64,000 nucleotides of DNA from Pochonia chlamydosporia 170 (Eukaryota > Ascomycota > Sordariomycetes > Hypocreales > Clavicipitaceae): assembly GCF_001653235.2 (NCBI RefSeq), contig NC_035795.1, positions 2,046,001 to 2,110,000 on the forward strand, in the 5' to 3' direction. Made by a program: the position numbers and the translations under genes. Of this stretch, positions 45,573 through 56,021 are shown in pieces. Positions within the stretch are counted from its first letter, which is position 1, and every line of letters begins with the position of its first letter. The notes beneath the pieces are model-generated. The model was not told where the DNA came from. It did no database searches and was given only the letters and a program-made list of their open reading frames with translations.

Positions 45573-47030
45573 ATGAGTTCTTTTGCGGCTAAGCGCAAAG
45601 CTAGGGTTATCAAGGTGGATGATGATGAAGGGTCGGACGGCAGCTCGTCGTCGGGTTTGGATGCTCCTGGCTCCAAAGAAGGTGAGTCCTCTCGCTCAAA
45701 TTGCGACTTCTTTGCTGATGATATCTCAAGGCTAATCAAGTGCGGTGCAGAAACAACAAAACCTTTATTCGGGAAGGGAGGACGAAAACCTTTGAGACAG
45801 TCGGGATTGCGAAAAGCTTTCAACCCCGGAGATGAGGAGAGCGCGGCGCCGACTGCAAGCACACCGAATGACGAAGAGGACGATGGACCGGTTGTCGTTC
45901 GACCAAATCGACCGGGCGCTGGAAAACAAAAGAAGAAGACTCCTAAGTCGAGGCTATCCTTTGGCGGCGATGCTGAAAATGGCGACTCTGAGGAGCTGGC
46001 CACACCAAAGAAGGTTCCACTTGGACAGAGGGCGCTTGAGAACAGTGCTGTGAAACGGGGTATCGCTGTACGAAGTCCGCCGACTAGATCTGGACAGGAT
46101 GAAGATGAGGAAGATCGCCCAAGATACAGCAAGGAGTATTTGGACGAGCTACAATCCTCAACGCCGAGTACACCACGAGATATATCCACGCTACAGATAA
46201 GCGACGCAGACGAGATGGAACTAGACCCTTCAGAGCTCGAGGGAGCTTTGGTAGTCGAATACTCCGGGACGTCGTTACCAAAACAGGGTACACAAATCCT
46301 TACAGAGGCGGAAATACGTGAGAAAAAGGAGCGACGTGCTCGGCTGGCCCAAGAACAAGGATTCTTGTCAGTAGAAGACGATGACACCGACCCCTTTGGG
46401 CGCAAGGAGAAGGATGATGGCCGATTGCTCGCCGAAGATGAAGATCTTGGAGAAGGATTCGATGATTATGTTGAAGACGGCGGTCTCTCCTTGGGCAAGC
46501 GAGCGGAAAAGGAACGCAGAAAAAGAGACCGCAAGCAAATGGCGGAATTGATCACGGCCGCTGAAGGCCACAGCTCAGACGATTCATCGGACAGCGATGC
46601 TGAAAGGAGAATGGCATACGAGGCGTCGCAAAGCAAAGCCGGTCTTGACGGTTTGAAAAAGCCCAAAAAGGACTCCTCACAGGATTTGCTCCAGATACCG
46701 CCAAAAATCACACCTCTGCCAAGCTTATCAGAGTGTTTGGCACGGCTCCAGGCCACACTTAAAGGAATGGAGAGTGATCTCAGCGCGAAAAACGCTCATT
46801 TAGACCAACTTAGAAAAGAGAGGGAGGACATCATCAAGCGAGAAGCAGAGGTGCAATCCTTGTTGGACGAAACAGGGAAGAAATATCAGGAAGCCATGGG
46901 GCAGGGCAAGATGGACCCCGATGCCGCCGGTGCTACAGGCCCGAATGTTGAATTAGTTGGGGAACGAGGTCTGGATAGTCTCGGAACAACGCCTAGAAGG
47001 CCTGACGAGCCTGAAATGGATATATTATAG
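45573..47030 (+). CDS. NTR2: Nineteen-complex-related protein 2-like (spliceosome disassembly)
   Basis: Likely partner of Ntr1 and the helicase Prp43 in releasing the spent intron-lariat spliceosome. The protein is highly charged and low complexity, as in the family. A short start (SSFAAKRKARVIKVDDDE) leads into Ser/Asp-rich sequence. The core block has ELDPSELEGALVVEYSG, then AEIREKKERRARLAQEQGF and YVEDGGLSLGK. A C-terminal coiled coil spans about 375-430. The whole region is one open frame, but 45682-45750 has a GTGAGT donor, a GGCTAAT branch and a GTGCAG acceptor, and is 69 bp (a multiple of three). Splicing gives 462 aa and the more natural junction KEETTKPLFG; retention would add 23 aa. 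The large minus-strand frame across this gene (45011-46405) is a shadow. Confidence 0.83.
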   Translation: MSSFAAKRKARVIKVDDDEGSDGSSSSGLDAPGSKEGESSRSNCDFFADDISRLIKCGAETTKPLFGKGGRKPLRQSGLRKAFNPGDEESAAPTASTPNDEEDDGPVVVRPNRPGAGKQKKKTPKSRLSFGGDAENGDSEELATPKKVPLGQRALENSAVKRGIAVRSPPTRSGQDEDEEDRPRYSKEYLDELQSSTPSTPRDISTLQISDADEMELDPSELEGALVVEYSGTSLPKQGTQILTEAEIREKKERRARLAQEQGFLSVEDDDTDPFGRKEKDDGRLLAEDEDLGEGFDDYVEDGGLSLGKRAEKERRKRDRKQMAELITAAEGHSSDDSSDSDAERRMAYEASQSKAGLDGLKKPKKDSSQDLLQIPPKITPLPSLSECLARLQATLKGMESDLSAKNAHLDQLRKEREDIIKREAEVQSLLDETGKKYQEAMGQGKMDPDAAGATGPNVELVGERGLDSLGTTPRRPDEPEMDIL

Positions 47031-47111
47031 CAATGGCTTTAACTCGCTCATGATTAAATAGACAATACCCCGACGCACAAGACGGTGATATATCCCACCT
47101 CAACAGTCGTC

Positions 47112-48590
47112 TCACAGATGCTTCTTATCCTGCTGTACGCCGCTAAATTCTAGCCCCTTGCCAATGTCTCCGAACAAAACGCTCCACATGTCACGGATCC
47201 AGTGTGTACGCCCATACCAAGGATCCTCCCCAGTGACCTTGGGAATTCTATCCGCAGCCTTGACAAAGTAGTTGCTGTTCATGTCGACGGCCAACTTCCT
47301 CGGCATGTCCTTCCTATACTCCAAGACAGGCATAGCCTTGGCAGCCTTCTTCTCCTCCATGGTCTTGATGACGCGAACAAGAAGCTTGGCAATGGCCTCC
47401 GCACCAGGAGTCCACGACTGCAAAACATACCCCAGGACGTAGCCCATGTTCGGGAGCGAATCCAGCATCGTTCCTCGCCAGGTATAGTGAGAACCGGGCT
47501 CAATTCTCACCCCGTTCACCTTGGCAGCTATCCCGCTCATTACTTGAAAGTAAAGTCCTGTCGCCGTAATGATAACATCCGCATCGAGCTTACGGCCTGA
47601 CTTGAGCAATACACCGTCCCGGGTAACCCTGTCAATCACATCGGTGACAAGCTCAATATTATCCTGGTGCATGACCTGGAAGAAATCGCCATCCGGGCAG
47701 AGGCACAGCCGCTGTTGAAGTGGGTTATACCGCGGATTAAAGTGTACGTCCACGTCGCAGTCCTTTGGCAAAGCATTCTTCGTGTTCAGACGCAACGCAA
47801 ATTTGGCAATACCAGGAAAGTGAACCATGAACTGCGTGATAAACATCTCATACGCAATATCCTTCCACCAGCAAATCCAGTGCGCAAGACTAATAGGCAG
47901 TATCATCCGCAGAAACGTGTCCACCCACGATGTCCTCGGAATGGCCGCCGCATAACTTGGACTCCTCTGCACCATGGTCAACCGTGCGACTTTATCAGCC
48001 AGCGCAGGCACAATCGTATACGCCGTTGCGCCAGACCCGATAAGCACCACGCGCTTGCTGGTACAGTCCAGATCCTCCGGCCACCACTGCGGATGCGCCA
48101 CCGTCCCTTCGAAGCTTTCAATCCCAGGAATCGCAGCCGGCATGGCCTGGTCGTAGGCGTAGTACCCTGTGCAGCCAAAGACAAAGTTCGCAGCCAGGAT
48201 CTTCGTCTTGCCGCCATGCTGGACCGTCAATCGCCAAAAGTTTTCCTCGTCGCGCCACTCCGCGTCAGTGACTTGGTGATTGAAGCGGATTTGGTCGTAC
48301 GTGCCGTCCTTTTTGGCCGCGTCTTCAATGTATGCGACGATTTCTTTGGCCGACGCAATCTTGTGCGTGTGCGGCCAGGGGTGCCATCTGAATCCAAAGG
48401 TTGTCATGTACGAATCAGATCTGAAGCCGGGGAATTTGAAAAAGTTCCATGTTCCGCCTATGACGGATCGGCCTTCGAGGATGGTGAGTTGGCGATGGGG
48501 GAGTTGTTGGCGCACGACGTGGGCAGTGTTTATGCCTGAGAGGCCGGCGCCCAGAATGACGAGGTCGTGATGTTCTGCTATATCTGACAT
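47112..48590 (-). CDS. Class B flavin-dependent monooxygenase, Baeyer-Villiger type
   Basis: FAD- and NADPH-dependent oxygenase that inserts oxygen next to ketones or oxidises heteroatoms. It is a single exon of 492 aa. The FAD Rossmann motif is VILGAGLSGINTA near residue 11. The BVMO fingerprint FEGTVAHPQWWP matches FxGxxxHxxxWP. The NADPH Rossmann motif is VLIGSGATAYT near residue 185, and IITATGLYF is the conserved ATG block. The length fits the compact type of BVMO, close to bacterial EthA-like enzymes. No signal peptide is seen. The absence of introns among intron-rich neighbours could mean lateral transfer or simple intron loss; this needs a phylogeny. There is no clear partner gene nearby, and the natural substrate is unknown. 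Confidence 0.93.
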   Translation of the reverse strand: MSDIAEHHDLVILGAGLSGINTAHVVRQQLPHRQLTILEGRSVIGGTWNFFKFPGFRSDSYMTTFGFRWHPWPHTHKIASAKEIVAYIEDAAKKDGTYDQIRFNHQVTDAEWRDEENFWRLTVQHGGKTKILAANFVFGCTGYYAYDQAMPAAIPGIESFEGTVAHPQWWPEDLDCTSKRVVLIGSGATAYTIVPALADKVARLTMVQRSPSYAAAIPRTSWVDTFLRMILPISLAHWICWWKDIAYEMFITQFMVHFPGIAKFALRLNTKNALPKDCDVDVHFNPRYNPLQQRLCLCPDGDFFQVMHQDNIELVTDVIDRVTRDGVLLKSGRKLDADVIITATGLYFQVMSGIAAKVNGVRIEPGSHYTWRGTMLDSLPNMGYVLGYVLQSWTPGAEAIAKLLVRVIKTMEEKKAAKAMPVLEYRKDMPRKLAVDMNSNYFVKAADRIPKVTGEDPWYGRTHWIRDMWSVLFGDIGKGLEFSGVQQDKKHL

Positions 48591-49302
48591 TTTGACTGGT
48601 TATAGAGGGGAAAATGAGTGGGAAATGCCGAATTGGCAATGTGATAGTGAGAGAATGCGTTCATGTTGTCTTTTTATGTCCACGAGCTTTTGGACTTGGC
48701 TAGCAGGGGTTTTGGAAGGCGTTGAGATTCAACCAATCACAGGAATAGGCATTTTGGATAGTCCTTGTCATGCTGCGCCAGATGCAACATATTCTCAAGG
48801 ATCCAATATCACTTATTTGGAGTTATATGAAGCACCCCGCATGAATTCAGGACGCGACATGTTGTTGCCTGTTGGGGATTTCTGCGTGTGTTATCCCGTC
48901 CCGGTTGCTGGAAGAATGTGGTTGGTCGGCGTAGTTGATCATCCGCGCGAAGCTTACGAATGGGCTAGTGTAATTTGGTTGAGGATGTATGCGCCGAGGC
49001 AATTGATGGATTTGGAGATTGACGATTTGCAGGTGACAGTCTCTTATGTTTAGATTGTTTATGTGCGTTGACGCTTGAAGTTGCGACTCTGCTGGCATTT
49101 CGTGGTGTACTTGAGGTAATATAGGGCGATGTGCATTCCTTACAGAATGGAACTTAAATCAGGGGCAATATACTTGCTTAAATAGAAGGATTGAAATGCA
49201 GACATTGGTTTGATATACGTCGTTGGGAGACATAGCATTGTGCCACCATGCATATAATAGCCTTAGACCACAGCTGTCTGAATACTACCCCTTCACCAGC
49301 CG
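48591..49302. other. Intergenic region, monooxygenase promoter
   Basis: About 710 bp. It holds the promoter of the monooxygenase gene and the 3' end of the hydrolase gene. A plus-strand frame runs from 48592 to 49053 (first ATG 48625, 143 aa) with no recognised motif; I do not call it a gene. Confidence 0.45.
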
Positions 49303-50133
49303 TCAACCTGGCATGTTGTCGACGATGAATCGGTAGATGTCATCCATCTGCTCGGGGGCTTTGAACCAATGTCCCTCTTCTTCGGCGCCAGAGTATTCCT
49401 TCCAGTCTACTTCGAAGCCAGCTTTTGAAAGCACATTTCTGGCTTGTCGTCCAAGTGTAACATCAACATAGGCGTCATCAGCCCCATGGCCAAGGAAAAC
49501 CTTTGCGGCCGGGAGGTCGTCTGCCAGCAACCCACTAACAAAACGATCAAACTCTTGTTCCGCTGCTACTGACTCTATGGCATCGCCACGGTTTTTGTTG
49601 CGTAGACCAATCATCCGTTCTATGTTTGCAGCAAATGGCAACCAGGTATTCGAACCGAAGAATGCTCCGATGGGATGCTCAGATCTCGAACAGAGCAGAC
49701 ACCACATCCCAATCGCGGCACCTTGGCTAATACCGCCAAGGAGTACATTGCCAGCATTGCCAGTGAGCTTCGTAATTTCATCGTCTATCACTTTTTGAAT
49801 GTGCTTGACAGATGCTCTAATGCCGCTAGTTTGGAGATCTTGACGGGCGGTAATATCAGTTAGTGAGTGGGCTTCAAACCAAGCCGGCATCAACTCCTGA
49901 AATGTAGTGCTCCAAAGCTCTGGAGACGAAGGAAATACCCAGCGCCATCCAGGTAGCCGTTGGGCTAGGGACTTGTTGTCAGATAGGTGAGACGAAAAGA
50001 ACTCTTCAGCAAACTCTTGGCCATTGCTGCCTCGGCCGTGTAAAACTATGGCGGTGTGGGTATGAGTTGTCAGTGGATTGACAACATGAGTTGGTCCGAA
50101 TTGGGGGCTAAAATCTCTGGTCTCAGTATTCAT
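49303..50133 (-). CDS. Acyl-protein thioesterase / carboxylesterase-like alpha/beta hydrolase
   Basis: Serine hydrolase of the APT1/phospholipase-carboxylesterase family, whose members remove acyl groups from proteins or lipids in the cytosol. It is a single exon of 276 aa from the ATG of MNTETRDFSP. The frame extends ten codons further to a GTG, so the apparent MGSNTSK myristoylation motif is not a real start. The oxyanion-loop region is AIVLHGRGSNG. The nucleophile is Ser136 in LLGGISQGAA, the acid is in GHGADDAYV (Asp219 or 220), and the histidine is His255 in EEGHWFK. It is longer than APT1 (about 230 aa) because of an insert near residues 165-200. A 22-codon upstream ORF overlaps this start as ATGA. 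Confidence 0.9.
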   Translation of the reverse strand: MNTETRDFSPQFGPTHVVNPLTTHTHTAIVLHGRGSNGQEFAEEFFSSHLSDNKSLAQRLPGWRWVFPSSPELWSTTFQELMPAWFEAHSLTDITARQDLQTSGIRASVKHIQKVIDDEITKLTGNAGNVLLGGISQGAAIGMWCLLCSRSEHPIGAFFGSNTWLPFAANIERMIGLRNKNRGDAIESVAAEQEFDRFVSGLLADDLPAAKVFLGHGADDAYVDVTLGRQARNVLSKAGFEVDWKEYSGAEEEGHWFKAPEQMDDIYRFIVDNMPG

Positions 50134-50999
50134 CTTAGAAATCTTCGAAGTATTTGATCCCACAGGTTGGGTTGGTCGGCTTGCTTCTCCGAGAACATTG
50201 GCGTATCAAATGGTGCTTTGGGGGGACAGTGGATTCTGGAAGCGATGAAATTCGGACTTGGTGTCAACTTGCTTTTGCCAACCAACAACCTGGTCGAATT
50301 ACCCCATCCAAACGAATGAGAAACTAGAAAAATATGACCATGTGATATATCGCCGCGTATTGATGCACCTCACCGTGAGCAAATGCAGCAGCTAGAGCCT
50401 CGTTTTCGAGAAAGGCGTTTGCTCTAGGGTAAGCCAATATAGAGCATGGGCAAAGAGCCAACAGACCAAATGTTGCTGTAGGGGAGAGAGCACGGTTTGA
50501 CTATTGATGCAATCCGGGGTTGAACCAGATGGTCGGGGCAGAAAATGAAACCGGAGTGTTGGTTCAGGTCGACTGGTGCATTAGTAGACGCAGGCGCACC
50601 GTCTGGTGGCTGGGATTTCTTTGCTTCTTTCAACGTTCTCACGGCCAGGATTATGGTTGCTGCCTCTGGGTGCATGGAGTCCAGGTGTCTGGTCAGCTCA
50701 ACTGACATGGGCCTGCCGGTATTGCCCCACACCAGCTGTGGCCAATGGGCTGGTTGAGGGTCGTGGCCCGCCATCGAAACACCTAGAATGCTGCAAAGCG
50801 GTTGGAGCATCCACGAGCTGTTCTATCATTTTCTACTGCCTCATCCCCACCACAAACGCCAACATTACTTTGCTCTTCAAACAAACGGCATTTTTGAGCG
50901 CTGGGGAGAACTGCCGACCACTTGAAGGCCAATACCTCATCCAGAACGAAATCCAATTATACTCATCCTTAAACCGGCTATTCGTCGAGACAAAAAACG
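50134..50999. promoter_or_regulatory. Divergent region between hydrolase and STI1
   Basis: About 870 bp holding two promoters. A heat-shock-element-like inverted pair TTCGAGAA lies at 50405-50412, about 590 bp before STI1. A short upstream ORF of the hydrolase (50198-50130, minus) lies at the left end. Open frames at 50424-50810 are incidental. Confidence 0.5.
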
Positions 51000-52965
51000 A
51001 TGGCTTCCGCAGATGAGCTGAAAGCTCTTGGCAACAAGGCCATTGCCGAAAAGAACTTTGACGAGGCCGTGTACGTTACAATCACCAACACCCAATGTTG
51101 CCTACCACCTGCTTCCAATGTGTTCCTTCTTCAAGTTCAAAGCTAATGTACCTTCATATTTTCAGAGACAAGTTTACCCAGGCCATTGCTATCCAACCCG
51201 AGAACCACATCTTGTACAGCAATCGATCCGCTGCTTATGCCTCCAAGAAGGATTGGGACAACGCCTTGGCCGACGCTGATAAGACTACTCAGATCAAACC
51301 AGACTGGGCCAAGGGCTGGGGTCGAAAAGGTGCTGCCCTGCACGGAAAAGGCGACCTGCTCGGTGCCAATGATGCTTACGAGGAGGGCTTGAAGCTTGAT
51401 GCCAATAATACTCAGCTGAAGAGTGGTTTGGCCTCTGTCGAGAAGGCCATAAAACAGGAAGCAGGTACATAGCATCCTTCTTGAGATCGTCATGTCTTTC
51501 TAGTTGGTATTGTTGCTGACTTGTGTTTGATAGGTGGCCCTGGTGGCTTTGGAGCCGACCCTACCGGGGGTCTAGGCCAGATGTTCAATGATCCCAATCT
51601 GATCCAGAAGCTCGCCAACAACCCCAAGACTAGCTCATTCCTCGCTGATCCTACCTTTATGGCCAAGCTGCAGCAGATGCAACAGAATCCTGGAAATCCC
51701 CAGGATCTTTTCAGCGACCCTAGAATGATCCAGGTTCTGGGTGTGTTGATGGGCGTCGATATGGAAATGCGTGACTCGGATCCTCGCGAGGACACCAACA
51801 TGACCGATGCCCCGGAGACAAAGAAGCCCGAGCCTGCCAAGAAGGCTCCTGAACCCGAACCTGAGCCAGAGGAGCTGGATGAGGAAGCTCTGGAGAAGAA
51901 AAAGAAGAAGGAGGAGGCCGACAAGGAGAAGGCCCTTGGTACTGAGAACTACAAAAAGCGCAAGTTTGACGAAGCCATTGAACATTACTCCAAGGCCTGG
52001 GATATTTTCCAGGACATCACCTATCTTAACAACCTCGGAGCCGCATATTTTGAGAAGGGCGACTACGACAAGTGCATTGAAGCCTGCACCAAAGCCGTTG
52101 ACGAAGGCCGCACAGTCTACGCCGATTTCAAACTTATTGCCAAGAGCTACGCCCGTATTGGAAATGCTTACGACAAGAAGGGTGACTTGGCCCAGGCTGT
52201 TGAGAACTACAACAGGTCCTTGACTGAACACCGAACACCTGATGTTCTGAACAAGTTGCGAGCGGCGGAGAAGCGCAAGCTTGATGCGGCCAAGACTGCA
52301 TACATCGATCCTGCCAAGGCTGAAGAGGCTCGTGTGCAGGGTAACGATAAATTCAAGGCAAACGACTTCCCCGGTGCGGTGGAAGCCTACTCGGAGATGA
52401 TCAAGCGAGCGCCAGAAGATGCTCGTGGATACAGCAACCGTGCCGCCGCCTTCATCAAGTTGTTTGAATTCCCCAGCGCCGTTGACGACTGCAACACGGC
52501 CATCAAGAAGGACCCCACCTTTATCAGAGCGTACATTCGCAAGGCTCAAGCCTTCTTTGGCATGCGCAAGTATTCCGACTGCGTGGATGCCTGCGCCGAG
52601 GCCACCCAGGTCGATCAAGAGCACCACAACAATGCCAACAGTCGTGAAATTGAGCAACAGCAACAAAAGGCATTGAACGCCATGTACTCGGCCCGTGACA
52701 ACGAGACCGAGGAGCAGACTCGCGAGAGACTGATGAAGGACCCAGACGTAAGTACTTGCCGTTCTGTTGGTTGTTTTGAGACCTTGTTAACGAATTCAAT
52801 TTCAATTAGATCATGGGGATTATGCAGGATCCTGTCATGCAGTCGATTCTGCAGCAGGCCCAGTCCGACCCCATGGCTCTTCAAGAACACATGAAGAATC
52901 CAGGTGTGCGATCGAAGATCCAGAAGCTCATGGCTGCTGGCGTGATTAGAGTCGGTGGGCGGTAA
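51000..52965 (+). CDS. STI1: Hsp90 co-chaperone Sti1/Hop
   Basis: Cytosolic scaffold that links Hsp70 and Hsp90 for client transfer. Four exons, 51000-51070, 51166-51464, 51534-52747 and 52810-52965, join in frame to 579 aa, normal for fungal Sti1. TPR1 is at about residues 5-105 (ELKALGNKAIAEKNFDEAV to GWGRKGAAL). DP1 is at about 135-185 (DPNLIQKLANNPKT and the QNPGNPQDLF repeat). A charged linker with EPEPEPEELDEEALEKKKKK follows. TPR2A and TPR2B run at about 255-495, and DP2 is at the C terminus (DPVMQSILQQAQSDPMALQ). The second exon starts inside TPR1. The whole domain set is intact. Confidence 0.97.
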
Positions 52966-53734
52966 ATTGGAGGATGAGTTGAATGATTTGTACAGATACC
53001 ATATATACTGGGAGCTTTATGAAGTTAATGATGAAAAAAGTCTTCTCATGTTCTGCCTGCGTCTATTGATCTGCCGGTCCCAGGTGGCTATTTTTATGTG
53101 CTGAAAATGATGACCCGAGTTTGTTGGAAATGAGCTTAATTGTGGCCTGGGCGCCACTAGATCAGCCTCGTCAGGTCTTGGCTGGAATGTTGGCTTACTC
53201 TCCAATGGAGTCGTTTTGAGCCGACATTTCGTTGGGGACAATGAACACTTGACAACGTCACCTGGCGGTGTAGCTGGTTTATAATTGATGCTGTTGGCTA
53301 TGAGCTTGGCTGTCTGATGTCCTGGTCCATGTATCCAATGCTGGTCTCTCTCTGTTGACTATCAATTCATAATTGGAGAGAATACGCCAACAGTTGATTA
53401 TTGTATGCAACGTCAGACAGGACATGTAGGTTCCAGGAAGGTGCCACCAGGCAGTCATTAAACTTGCTCAATGGGGACGTGCTTGGCGCAGACCCCGGAC
53501 CCCGAGGATTATGCGCCGCCTGATCCACCAGGAAGCACTGCCTGCCAAGGGACAAACCAGACGGGACCCCTTGCCTCGTGTACATAATGGGAGAAGACCA
53601 CAATAACTTATGGCTTCTCCTGACGGAGCGTTTGTCAACCCTCGACGTTGATTTTTGTACTTTTCCTAGCGCTCGCCATGAGATGAACTGCCCTTTTCCC
53701 GCGGAGTAGTTAGTCTATCGACAATATTGCCGTA
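52966..53734. other. Intergenic region between STI1 and ZIP transporter
   Basis: About 770 bp with only short motif-free frames. It holds the 3' UTR of STI1 and the promoter of the ZIP transporter gene. Confidence 0.5.
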
Positions 53735-55223
53735 ATGGGCGACAATAACGAAGCAGCCATGGGAGGTAAGCTCCAGTCTAATCGTCATTACCCTTCAAAA
53801 CCCTGCCCAGACTAACAAGCTGTCCAGACTCGCCCTGGTCAAGCATCCCAACCAATCTGCTGTTCGCAGAGTTGCAACGACGCAAAGATGAAGGCGACCG
53901 GCCGGCTTGCGGAGGAAAGCAAACAGGATGGTACGATACTGTAGCGCACGTCTTCGCGCTGTTGTTGATCCTGGTCCTGAGCACATTAGGTACGAGACTG
54001 AGTTGTTGCGGCTGAGACCTTTGTTACACAAGATCGGGGGTCTGTGACTGACTCCAAAACGTATAGCTTGTGGATTTCCACTAATATCACGACGAGCGAC
54101 AACCGGAAAACGACAAAAGAACATCATTTTCTACTGCCAACATGTCGGAACGGGTGTGCTGCTCGCTACTGCATTTGTGCATCTCCTACCGATGGCATTC
54201 CAGTCCCTGACTGATCCGTGCTTGCCTTATTTTTTCAGCAAAGGTTATACGCCGCTTCCCGGCTTTGTAGCCATGGTATCTGCCATAATTGTTGTTGGCG
54301 TCGAGTCATATTTGACCGCTCGTGGTGCCGGCCATTCGCACTCACATGCCCACGACTTTTTCGATAACGACGAAAGCGATGGCGATGGCGAGTTTCACGA
54401 TGTGCCGCTGCATGACCATCCTGGCATGTCTGAACGACGGACGAGGAGCCACCGACCCGAGGATATATCTATGGATGATGTCGAGGCGACCCAGGGACTT
54501 GTGGCCGGAGTCTCGCCGCTGCCTGAATCTACACCTACGGTAGGCACACGGCGACGCCAATCCAGAGAGAATGACTTCACCGATGGAGATTCAGACCTGG
54601 AGCTTGACATGGACGAGTTGGATCCTGCTCCCGAGAGCAACAATCACAATGGGCCATATGCCTCCCTTACAAAGCCGAGCACCCGAGCGGACCCCTCGGA
54701 CCCGACTCCACCCCCTAAGTCGCCAGAGGAGACGAGACGACAGCTTCTGCAGTGTCTTTTACTTGAAGCCGGTATCTTGTTTCATAGCGTTTTTATCGGC
54801 ATGGCCATCTCAGTGGCGACCGGACCGGCATTTGTTGTCTTTCTGATCGCCATCAGCTTTCACCAGTCCTTTGAAGGTCTTGCTCTAGGCAGCCGTATCG
54901 CCGCTATTCAATTTCCCAAGAATTCCATTCGGCCATGGCTCATGGTTCTCGCATATGGCTTCACTACGCCGCTCGGCCAGGCTATCGGCCTGATTGTGCA
55001 CAAGATGTATGACCCTGCATCCATGGGCGGCCTTTTGGTGGTTGGATTTATGAATGCCATTTCGTCAGGGCTTCTATTGTACGCTGGACTAGTGCAGCTT
55101 TTGGCAGAAGACTTTTTGACAGAAAAGAGTTACCGTGTGCTCAAGGGCAAAAAGCGTCTTCAAGCGTACTTGTCAGTTGTTGGAGGCGCCCTGCTAATGG
55201 CGGTCGTGGGTGCGTTTGCATAG
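53735..55223 (+). CDS. ZIP-family zinc/iron transporter
   Basis: Membrane transporter moving Zn2+ (possibly Fe2+) into the cytosol, related to yeast Zrt1/Zrt2. Three exons, 53735-53765, 53828-53989 and 54067-55223, join in frame to 449 aa. The first exon is only 31 bp (MGDNNEAAMG). The N-terminal helix is HVFALLLILVLST. HVGTGVLLATAFVHLLP is a conserved helix with a His. The long cytosolic loop carries a His-rich metal site (HSHSHAHD) and an acidic, disordered stretch (about residues 180-250). The pore helices are HSVFIGMAIS and FHQSFEGLALGSR, with the His and Glu ligands of the ZIP binuclear site. Eight membrane segments are visible, and the metal-binding residues are intact. Confidence 0.95.
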
Positions 55224-56021
55224 TAGATATCAGAAAATGCATAAGTAACGCATTCGGTACGATGACAAGGTTTTTGTATGATGCAGTGTATTTGCCCTGT
55301 TGGCGTTTGTGGAAATTGGCGCTTCTTTTGATGCGAGGTTAGCGATGGGATATAGATATGTACACAGATACAACAGTACTGAGTAGAAGCCTTGCATTGA
55401 ACTATATTAATTTTTGATACAAAGTACGCATAATTGGTCCGTCGGATGGATGTTCATGTGAATGAGGTTCGCTCAGCAAACGCTCCTGGAGCGTGGTAGG
55501 TGAACAGCTTCAATGTTGGTTGCTGGGCGGTTGATAAAGCTTTTTCATGTCATTGGATTCTGTAAAGGCATTCTACCTGTATCGTAAAATATATGTAAAT
55601 TATTCAATTGTCCTGATAAGCGCCTATTTACTGGCGCACACATTCCTAGAGCCCTAGTAAAAGCTCCTGGTCCCATCTTCAATGCGGTTTAACCCGGTTC
55701 AAAAGAACCCCCGATGCCCAAACCAGATCAATAGAATCAAGACCCCTGCCCGAGAAGCAAAGCAAAGCAAACCGGACAACGGCTCAACCCCAGACCATTG
55801 TCAATCCATCAAAATCCACCACCACACCCCATCTGGGGCAAGCGCCAATCACAAAGTCCCAATTAGCTAACCATCGGCCGACATCTCAGGACCTTTTGTA
55901 TCGCATACCAAATCTCACATGTCGCCAGGCTGTCCTCCCTGAAACTTTTCCAATCCGCCGTTACTTCCATTTATTCATTCTTCAGGAACACACGACTTTT
56001 GGATCTGTAATCGCAGCGACG
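55224..56021. other. Intergenic region between ZIP and hemerythrin-domain genes
   Basis: About 800 bp. No gene is seen; a C/A-rich stretch runs at about 55690-55860. The hemerythrin gene frame stays open to 55896 from a TTG, which is probably 5' leader. Confidence 0.5.

Noticed and set aside
45011..46405. Minus-strand 464-codon frame
   Set aside because: It is antisense to the Ntr2-like gene and overlaps SmG exons. Its low-complexity Ser-rich translation mirrors the acidic codons of the real gene.
48592..49053. Plus-strand frame of about 143 codons next to the monooxygenase
   Set aside because: It starts inside the monooxygenase promoter and has no recognised motif. Only transcript evidence or homologues could support it.
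50134..50163. N-myristoylation motif (MGSNTSK) on the hydrolase
   Set aside because: The first codon of that extension is GTG, not ATG, so it is not a credible eukaryotic start.
51635..52666. Minus-strand 343-codon frame across STI1
   Set aside because: Shadow of the Lys/Glu-rich STI1 exon; it has no motif and a Leu/Val-rich artefact composition.
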